Part shown: piece by piece, positions 17,501-24,500 of the stretch | Layout: each line of letters opens with the position of its first letter | Position numbering within the stretch: the first letter of the stretch is position 1 | NCBI GenBank assembly: GCA_964426135.1 | Contig: CAYRPN010000055.1 | Span: 1 to 35,998, forward strand | Length of the DNA: 35,998 bases | Origin: CAYRPN01 sp964426135 | Lineage (GTDB): Bacteria; Planctomycetota; Phycisphaerae; Phycisphaerales; Phycisphaeraceae | Reading direction: 5' to 3' | Notes under the pieces: model-generated | What the model was told of the DNA's origin: nothing | The model's input: only the letters and a program-made list of their open reading frames with translations | Databases searched by the model: none | Position numbers and translations under genes: made by a program

Positions 17501-18548
17501 TCCGCTTGCGGCTGGCGCGAGGCTGCTCGTCGAGCAACTCTCCACACCACCGGGCGGACCCGTGGAGATCGTGGTGCTCAACAGTGTGCCGCCTGCAAAT
17601 CCCGGCCAGGACACGGCGATCGCAGATAACGCGAAGGCGGAGCAAGAAAAGAATCCGCCCGAACGCTCGCCGCTCCCCGACTCGTCAAGGCAGCCTTCCC
17701 TGCACGTCGCTTTCGAGCGGCAGGTCAGCGTCGACCTCATGCCGATTCTGCGCAGCCACGTGCTCGGCGGCAAGGCGGTGCTGCCCGCGGCGATCATGAT
17801 CGAGTGGCTTGCCCAGGGGGCACTGCACGGCCACCCCGGACTGGCGTTTCACGGCCTCGACAACTTCCGCGTCCTTCGCGGCGTCAAACTCGACGCGGAC
17901 GAAACCGTTGCGCTGCAAGTCGCCGCCGGTCACGCACCCGATCAGAGCGGCGCGGTGCATGTGCCTGTTGAACTTCGCAGTGGTGCGATCGTTCATGCCC
18001 GCGCGGTGGCGGTGCTCGCTGCCCAGTTGCCGCCGCGGCCTTCGCCCGTCGGAATGCCGGCACTCCCGCATACTCCCGAACTTGCATTGCCCTACCAGGG
18101 CGGTCTGCTGTTCCATGGCTCCTCGCTGCATGCCATTACCCAGGTGCGGGGCTGCTCGTCTGATGCGATCGCCGCCGACCTTCGCGCCGCCCCGCCGCCC
18201 TCCACCTGGATGTCGCTGCCCATGCGCGCGACCTGGATCGCCGACCCGCTCGTGATCGACGGCGTGTTTCAACTGGCGATTCTCTGGTCGCAGGTTCAGC
18301 GCGGCGCCGGTTGCCTGCCCACCGGTGTCGCGCGGCTGCGCCAGTACCAGCGCAAGTTCCCGCTCGATGGCTGCCGGGCCGTCATGCGCGTCGTCCGCGC
18401 CGCCGAGCATGCCGGTGCGATGGATGTGCAGCTCATCGATGCGGCCAACAACGTCGTCGCCGGCATGGAGGGTTTCGAGTTCGTCATCGACGCCTCGCTG
18501 CGCGATGCGTTCGGCCGCAACCAGTTGCCGCAGCACACACCTGCCTGA
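11532..18548 (+). CDS. pfaA: PfaA-type polyunsaturated fatty acid synthase subunit (KS-AT-ACP-ACP-KR-DH)
   Basis: This is a 2338-residue multidomain synthase. KS (~16-530): Cys223 in DAACASS, His358 in EGHGTGT and His453 in IGHTKAAAG. The two His are 95 residues apart instead of about 40, because a repeat-derived insertion (~residues 378-440) lies between them. AT (~658-990): GQGAQ and GHSFGE with Ser764. A linker (~990-1320) holds palindromic repeats, a Gln-rich coiled coil (~1160-1216) and a Pro/Ala stretch. Two ACPs follow, with Ser1359 and Ser1473 in LGIDSIKR. KR (~1740-2010): TGGARGV and Tyr1938 in GQVDYAAANE. C-terminal DH (~2050-2330): His2076 in HVLGGKAVLP and Asp2243 in DGVFQL. It extends acyl chains with malonyl units and does the first keto reduction. 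Characterised EPA/DHA PfaA proteins carry five or more ACPs, so two is few. The start ATG 11532 is 21 nt after the toxin gene. Confidence 0.93.
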   Translation: MSHSTQPFRAAGETPPPLAIVGIGCLFPKADGVEQYWANIKRGVDAISDIPATHWNPSDYFNSDPSKPDMTYARRGGFIDAVDFNPLHHGIAPNNIEATDTTQLLGMVVAEQALRDAGYETGRGVGDGKPFNRDRCSVILGVTGTLELVIPLGARLGHPIWRKALTEAGVDAATTEDVVQRIADGYVPWQENSFPGLLGNVAAGRIANRFDLGGTNCVVDAACASSLSAIHLAVMELQTGKSDMVLTGGLDTFNDIFMYMCFSKTPALSPTGNAKPFDANGDGTILGEGLGVVVLKRLDDAVRDGDRVYCVIRGIGSSSDGKGNAIYAPSAAGQKKCLRNAYEIAGVTPDTIELVEGHGTGTKVGDATEVKALAEVFGESRKQETGDREQETGDRRGKATNESRLAEAPQVPVPVNGEGNIAPTTTRDADPQTPNPKPPPFCAIGSVKSMIGHTKAAAGVAGLIKAAMALHHRVLPPTIKVTKPLDTFAADGPIYVNTEARPWVAPSDHERRAALSAFGFGGSNFHCVLEEFPGVAANVNDQKPDWCGQTLLLALSADTRDDLKSQLQAFASDRPWSQLRREARATLGMFKSTQHCRLVIAIEKDRASLSRLVAAAIAQLDKQPEAANWSLPDGVYFAGERGQHSAVSYQKDKATARGTLAFLFPGQGAQSVGMLRDLACQFPQMLDTISEANAHFSADPSALGMRLSDFIYPVPAFDDAARAKQEQALRDTRIAQPALGAVSRGALRVLEHFGVKPAAVAGHSFGELVALHAAGVFDATTLAQLAKRRGQLMAEAGDASGEKGSMLAVFASIETVRQTLSQSGIALEIANHNAPEQVVLSGPAAAIEQAARVFADRKIRAKQLPVAAAFHSPAVSAAAKPFADAITQSPWNPASIPVYANTTAEPFPADFSAARALLAEQLAKPVQFVAMIERMHADGVRTFVEVGPGRTLTGLVRSILGDRPHTAVSLDASAGKRSGEFDLACLLAQLAVLGYPVELPRWDEVPPVAEPPASRKPAMTIKLSGANYVKPRDRRAPREKRAPREKLPTSETQDASEVSDPLSPSPLGERARVRGPENPALSSAPDSPKARDASYPQGSPNNPLTPTLSPAEPVARGPIAAPAARSVTASRNTPPSPVSPQPRTTMTSSPTPPNPAAPSQLSYALQLTQHNILALQRMQEQMALLHKQYLDSQDQSQRTLHQMMEQQQQLLAASMGQPWQMPVMPPPLATSAPAPAFAPQPAPMALTPLPPLPAMHSAMPAQTFAPPAAPAMRAAPPSATARSATSLAPATPKPSPAPASAGQVSTPPPPQTTSRGAAASPSLDRMQAALLTVVAEKTGYPVEMLELDMSLDADLGIDSIKRVEILSALQERLPDAPVVKPEDLGRLQTLRQIVEFLGAGVSAAPSAAATNAGAPAARASNVAAPAATASAGAAAASSSIEPTLLKVVADKTGYPVEMLELDMSLDADLGIDSIKRVEILSALQERLPDAPIVKPEDLGRLQTLRQIVAFLSEGVSGSPPGQPPGRPREPMRNSDEIDALQVTTPTLAAATSEGRRPFEFSPDATFAITNDDAAFASALADRLSSRGVRAQIIAAGDSLPGDLAGVVLTAPPSSQSTDFESSWNALALLQRAAAPLKRQAAAGRNVVIAAALRLDGQFGLTGGTLAASAAALCGIVKTASHEWPEFACKVIDVSPTIAAADAVREVVDELLREGPLEIAIDRQGRHAVALHPVTGAHHPKPPVAPGDLIVITGGARGVTAQCAVEIAAAWKASLLLLGRSPAPAPEPDWLAHLTGEQEIKRAIAHRADKAHASPKAVQQAYEQIVAGREIRHTIAQIEAAGGRAMYRGADVRDAEAIAAAVAEARGAFGPVRGIVHGAGVLADRLIEAKTREQFELVYTTKIAGLANLLQAAGGDDVKVFATFSSSTARFGRKGQVDYAAANEVLNKLAQHEARQRPGCRVISFNWGPWDGGMVTPALRNLFESEGVGVIPLAAGARLLVEQLSTPPGGPVEIVVLNSVPPANPGQDTAIADNAKAEQEKNPPERSPLPDSSRQPSLHVAFERQVSVDLMPILRSHVLGGKAVLPAAIMIEWLAQGALHGHPGLAFHGLDNFRVLRGVKLDADETVALQVAAGHAPDQSGAVHVPVELRSGAIVHARAVAVLAAQLPPRPSPVGMPALPHTPELALPYQGGLLFHGSSLHAITQVRGCSSDAIAADLRAAPPPSTWMSLPMRATWIADPLVIDGVFQLAILWSQVQRGAGCLPTGVARLRQYQRKFPLDGCRAVMRVVRAAEHAGAMDVQLIDAANNVVAGMEGFEFVIDASLRDAFGRNQLPQHTPA
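12672..12847 (+). repeat. Repeat-derived insertion in the KS domain (copy C)
   Basis: Seven 7-nt units of AGGAGAC type (12672-12720) come first. Then follows the box GTTTAGCG (12742-12749) and an imperfect hairpin (GCACC 12753-12757 with GGTGC 12761-12765, outer GGAA/TTCC). Three 7-nt CCCCAAA units close it (12822-12842). The block lies between the two catalytic His codons of the ketosynthase and is translated as a hydrophilic insert (QETGDRE QETGDRR...). The frame is kept. Confidence 0.85.
14633..14668 (+). repeat. Two 18-nt direct repeats in the pfaA-like linker
   Basis: Two identical 18-nt units (14633-14650 and 14651-14668) encode RAPREK twice, just after the AT domain. Because the unit is a multiple of three, copy-number change would not alter the frame. 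Confidence 0.8.
14712..14756 (+). repeat. Palindromic repeat in pfaA-like linker, forward copy
   Basis: A perfect 12-bp hairpin (14713-14724 with 14731-14742, 6-nt loop) is followed by CCAGGGTGAGGGGG. It belongs to the same family as the element at 19-39 and the inverted copy at 14837-14882, and probably the hairpin at the right edge. It lies in frame in the AT-ACP linker. Confidence 0.85.
14837..14882 (-). repeat. Palindromic repeat in pfaA-like linker, inverted copy
   Basis: Read on the minus strand this has an imperfect hairpin ending GGGGGAGAGGG, followed by TTGGGGTGAGGGGG. It is the inverted counterpart of the copy at 14712-14756, about 80 nt away. Together they could form a long stem in the mRNA or mark one captured element. 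Confidence 0.75.
15529..16068 (+). repeat. Tandem duplicated ACP coding units
   Basis: Two ACP modules lie 342 nt apart (Ser codons at 15606 and 15948). The ~65-residue cores are nearly identical in protein sequence, from KTGYPVEMLELDMSLDADLG through LGRLQTLRQIV. Many synonymous third-position differences show that the duplication is not very recent or that protein-level selection holds the copies together. Confidence 0.9.
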
Positions 18549-18585
18549 CCCGGGTGACGCGGCATTCCCGCACCCGCGACCAACC

Positions 18586-21500
18586 TTGAACGGAACTTCT
18601 CCATCTTCGATTTACCCGGCCTCAGCGCCGCCGCGCATCGCCATCGTGAGCATGGGCGGCGCTTTCCCCGGCTCGCGCGATCTCGCCGCGTTCTGGTTGC
18701 ACATCCGCGCCGGCCGCAGCGTCGCGCGTGAAGCGCCGGCAGGTCGATGGGCGGTTCCCGCCGAGCGAGCCTGGTCAGCCACGCTGCGGCCGGATCACGT
18801 GGCTTCGAAGCGTGCTTGTTTCGTCGAGGATTTCACGCTCGATCTGCATGGCGCGAATCCGCCGGACGCCCTGGCGCAACTGCTCCCGCGCCTCGATCCG
18901 ATGTTTCACCTGCTGCTGCACGCGGGAACGCAGGCATGGAGCGGCGCCCGCACCGCCGGCATCGACCGCTCCCGCTGCGGCATCATCATCGGCAACATCG
19001 CGCTGCCCACCGATGCGTCATCCGCCATGGCGGAGGAGATCCTCGGTCGCCAGTTCGAAGCCGCCCTTTTCCGAAAACTCGGCATTCATCAGAACCATTC
19101 GCAGCCGCGCCGCGTGGAGCCGCTGAACCGTTACGTCGCCGGCCTGCCCGCCGGAATTCTCGCACAGACCTTGGGCTTCGGCGCCGGTACCTATACGCTC
19201 GATGCAGCGTGCGCTTCCTCGCTGTACGCCATCAAGCTCGCATGCGATGAACTGACCGCCGGCCGCGCCGATCTCATGCTCGCCGGCGGCCTGTCGCGGC
19301 CTGACAGCCTGTACACGCAGATGGGCTTCACCCAGCTCAAGGCTCTGTCGCCCACGGGTCGCTGCGCGCCTTTCGATCGCCAGGCGGATGGCCTCGTGGT
19401 CGGCGAAGGCTGCGGCATCGTCGCGCTGAAGCGAGTCGAGGATGCACTGCGCGACGGCGATCGCATCCACGCCGTCATCGCGGGCATCGGCCTGTCCAAC
19501 GACATCGGCGGCAACCTGATGCTGCCGGATTCCGAAGGCCAGCTCCGCGCCATGCGCGCCGCTTACCAGCAGGCCGGCTGGCGGCCGGGCGATATCGATC
19601 ACATCGAATGTCACGGCACCGGCACGCCCACCGGCGATCGGGTCGAATGGAACAGCCTGCGCGAATTATGGCGCGATGAAGATGCAACTCGACGCTGCGT
19701 CCTCGGGTCAGTGAAGAGCAACGTCGGCCATCTTCTCACCGGCGCCGGCGCGGCTGGAGTCATCAAGACGCTGCTGGCAATGGAGCATGCGACGCTCCCG
19801 CCGACGGCGAACTTCGAGGGGCTTGCTCGCGACATGGCATCGGAGGCATCGCCATTTGAAGTCCAGCGCTCCGCCACGCCATGGGAGAGACGCACGGGCA
19901 ACCATGGCCGGCGGGCCGCGGTGAGCGCGTTCGGCTTCGGCGGCATCAACGCCCACCTGCTGATCGAACAGTGGGACGAAGCAGGCAGTCGCGCAGCGCA
20001 CTCGCCTTCGCCGCGCATCGCGATCGGCGTGGAAGACCCGGACAAATCGCGCGAACCCATCGCCATCGTCGGTATGGATGCGCACTTTGGCCGATGGAAC
20101 TCGCTGGAGCTTTTTGCGCAGCGCGTGCTCGGCGGCGACGCCGATGCTGCTCCCCAGTCGCCGGTGAACTGGTGGGGATCGCCGGAAGCTGGACGATTCA
20201 AAGGCTATTTCATCGATCACGTCGATCTGCCCGTCGGCCGGTTCCGCATTCCGCCTCATGAGCTGCGCGAGATGTTGCCGCAGCAGTCGCTCATGCTCAA
20301 CGTCGCCGCCAATGCGCTGGCCGATGCCGGAATGGAACACGGCAACGGCCCGCGCCTGCGCACCGGCGTCTTTGTCGGCATCGGCCTGGACCTGAACACC
20401 ACCCATTTTCACGTGCGATGGACGATGGAGAACAAGGCGGCGCCATGGGCGGCACAGGCCGGCGTGGACGCGACGGAGGAGCAACTGAATCGCTGGACGC
20501 TCGCTTGGCGCGAGGACTTTGGCCCTCCGCTCAGCGCCAACCGCACGATGGGCGCGCTGGGCGGCATCGTCGCCAGCCGCATTGCCCGCGCGTTCCATGT
20601 CGGCGGGCCGAGCTTCACCGTTTCCGCGGAAGAGGCCTCTTCACTCAAGGCGGTGGAAGTGGCGGCAGGCATGCTGAGGCGCGGCGAAATTGACGCGGCC
20701 ATCGTCGGCGCGGTGGATCTCGCCGGCGATGTGCGCGCCGCGCTGGGGCAGCATGATCGCAGGCCGGTCTCGCCGACCGGCGTCGCCCGACCGTTGGATG
20801 CGAACGCCGATGGCGCGATCCTCGGCGAAGGCGCAGCGGCGGTCATTCTCATGCGGCTGTCCGATGCCCAGCGTCAGGGCCGACGGGTTTACACGGTAAT
20901 CACCGGGCTGGGCGGGGCCGGCGGCGGCGACTCATCCGACGCGGTTCCGTCGCCCGCAACATGGACGCAGTCGTTGCAGCGAGCACTCGCCGGCGCAGAC
21001 GTCGAACCGATCGGCATGATTGAAACGCATGGCAGCGGCGATCCGCGCGAGGATCTCGTCGAAGCGCTGGCGCTCGCGTCGTGGTTGCACGATCAACCGC
21101 GGGAGCAGCCGGTTGCCCTGGCCAGCGTCAAGGCAGACATCGGCCACACCGGCGCGGCTTCGGGGCTCGCGTCGCTGGTGAAGTCCGCCATCTGTCTTTC
21201 GTCGCGCATACTGCCTCCCCTGCGCGGCTGCGAATCGCTCCGCATGGAGTTGGAGCAAGGGACGCCACTCTACGGGCCGAACGACAGGCAATACTGGCTC
21301 CACGACCGAATCAACGGGCCTCGCCGCGCCGTGTGCGCCGCGATGAGCGTCGATGGCAACTGTGCGCACGTCGTGCTGGAGGAGCCGCCTGAGAACGTGC
21401 AGCGGGCAAAGGTTTCCGTTGAACCCGCGCGGGGCGAACATGAACAGATTCTGCGCCGCACCGCGATCGCGAATGATCGAACCAGCGCGGGGAAACTCGC

Positions 21501-24500
21501 CTTCGTTTTCCCCGGCGCGGGCAATCACTACCTGGGCATGGGCCGGCAGTTGGCGGCGCGCTGGCCGCAGGCGATTCGCGAACAGGAGCACCACAACGAC
21601 CGCCTCGCTTCGCAGTTTGCAGGCGGCCGTTTCTGGTCGGCGCGGTCGCTCAGAGATCTGAGCCACCGCGACGTGATTTTCGGCCAGGTGTGGCTCGGCG
21701 CGATGATCGCCGACCTGCTGCGCAGCTTCGGCATCACGCCCGATGCGCTGATCGGATACAGCCTCGGCGAGACCACGTCGATGTTCGCAGGCGGATTCTG
21801 GCCGGCGAATCCCTGCCGCGACGAGATGTTGCGGAGACTGCACGAATCGCCGCTGTTCGCATCCGATCTCACGGGCGTTTGCGACGCGGCGAGGCGGACT
21901 TGGAAACTGCGCGATGATGAGAACGTGGACTGGTTCGTCGGCGTGATCTCCGCTGCAAAGGCACAGGTGGAGGCGGCGATTCGCGGCCGATCGCGCGCCT
22001 ATCTGCTCATGGTGAACACGCCGAACGAGTGCGTCATCGGCGGCGACCGCCGCGAGGTGGAGCAATTCGCAGCCGATCTTCGCTGTATTCTGCATCCGGT
22101 GCAGGGCGTGACAACAGTTCACTGCGAGGTCGTGCAGCCGGTGAAAGATGCGTACCTCGCGTTGCACCGGTTCAACCAGACGCAGTCGAAACCTCAGGGC
22201 GATCGAACCCCGCGGGTGTACAGCGGCGCGTGGGGCCGGGCCTATGACGTGACCGCCGACAGCGCCGCCGAAGCGATCGCGGCACAGGCGCTGGCGCCGG
22301 TGGACTTTGCGAAGGTGATTGAATCCGCACACGCCGACGGCGTGCGGGTCTTCATCGAAACCGGGCCTGGCGAGTCCTGCACGCGGATGATTCGCCAGAT
22401 TCTGGCGGACCGGCCTCACGTGGCGATGTCGGTATGCGTGGAAGGAAATGATGAGGTGGCGACGATGATTGCTGCGCTGACGAAACTCAAGGAGGCGGGC
22501 GTGAGCGTGGATGTGGAGAAGACCTTGGGCGCCGCGCGGCATGCGGCGTCGGCGACGCCGCGCGGGGCGACAATCCGCGTGGAGACCGGCGGGCCTGCGT
22601 TTGATCCGCATGTTCCCGAAGAGTGGAGCGACGTTATTTCTGGTCATTCGCAGGAGAACGCGGTGGCTGTTGAATGCGCGGATCGGGATCCTTTGGCTTG
22701 TGCTGCCGCTGAAGGCGATAACGCACTGCCCACTCACCTCATTGATCGCCCTCGCTCGGGAGGCCGATCGGCGGAGGAGAAAGTTGATTCGCCGGCACTC
22801 GTCTCGGCCGACGCGTTGGATTTTTCGCCGAGCGTGTACGCCGGGATTGCCGGCGTGGTCGCGGCGCAGGTTTCAAGCCGTGTCGCGCAGGCGGCGGCTG
22901 AGGCGTCCTTCCTGCGCGTGACTTCGACGATCACGTCGGCGCTGTCGCGGGCGGCAGCGTTTCAGGCGGATGCGTTGACCTGCCTGTGCGACGGCGAGGG
23001 GGGGCGAGGCGAGGCTCTGAAGAGCCTCGACCTGCACGATTTTGGGGCCTCGGGGGCCTCGGGGGCCTCGGGGGCCTCGGGGGCCTCGGCGAGTTCGACG
23101 TTTTTTCTCGACCGCGCACAGTGCCTGGAGTTCGCCATCGGATCCATCGGAAGCGCGCTAGGGCCGATGTTTGCGGCGCTCGACGCCCATCCGACGCGCG
23201 TGCGACTGCCGGATGAACCGCTCATGCTCGTGGATCGTATTCTGGAAGTGGAGGGCGAGCCGTGCTCGATGACGCGCGGCCGAGTGGTGACCGAGCACGA
23301 TGTGCTTGCGAGTGCGTGGTATCTCGATTGCGGCCGCATTCCCACCTGCATCGCAGTCGAAGCAGGACAGGCGGATCTTTTCCTCAGTGGTTACCTGGGC
23401 ATCGATTTCATCACCAAGGGCAAGGCGGTGTATCGCCTGCTCGACGCGGTGGTGACGTTTCATCGCGCATTGCCGGTGCCGGGCGAGACGATCAACTACG
23501 ACATCCGCATCAACGAGTTTTTTCGCCAGGGCGACACGCACCTGTTTCGATTCGAGTTTGACGGCACCGTGGACGGGCAGCGCGTGCTCACCATGCGGCA
23601 GGGCTGCGCGGGATTCTTCACGGAGCAGGAACTGGCGGCAGGGCAGGGCATCGTGCAGACCGCGATCGACCGGCGGCCGATGGAAGGCATGGTCACCGGC
23701 GGGTTCCAGTGGCTCGCGCCCAGGCCGGCGGAAGACGAAAGCTACAGCGATGCGCAGATCCATGGAATACGCAGCGGCACGACGCGCGACCTGGCGGCGT
23801 GTTTCGGCGACGCGTTCGCCGCGCTGCCGCTGCAAGAACCGGTGGGCCTGCCCGGCGGCGAACCGGGCGGGCGCGATCAGCGCATGACGCTGGTGCATCG
23901 CGTACTGAAACTGAACGCCACCGGCGGTCGCTACGGCCTCGGTCAGATCGTGGGCGAGGCGGACATTCATCCCGACGACTGGTTCCTCACCTGTCACTTC
24001 GTCGACGATCGTGTGATGCCCGGCACGCTCATGTACGAATGCTGTCTGCACACGCTGCGCGTGTTTCTGCTGCGACTCGGCTGGGTCGGTGAGCACGGGG
24101 CCGTCGTTTATGAGCCGATTCCCGAAGTGCCCGGACAGTTGAAATGCCGCGGCCAGGTCACAGCGACCACGCGCAAGGTGCAGTACGAAATCACAGTGAA
24201 GGAGATCGGATATCACGGCGAGGAGGCAGGAGACAGGAGTCAGGAGACAGGAGGCAGGCGTCAGAAAGCGAGCGATCACAGTGCGTCGTTTAGCGCTCGC
24301 CCGAAGGGCGAGGTTTCGCACGACGACACAACTGCAGTTCCCTACGTCATCGCCGACGCCCTCATGTACGCGGACGGCAAGCCCATCGTGCAAATGAAGA
24401 ACATGTCGCTGCGGCTGAGTGGATTGTCGCGCGGGATGCTGGAGGCGATGTGGGGCTCGAAGGAAGCGAGTGCGAAGGCGCAGGCGACGGAGCGGGAGAG

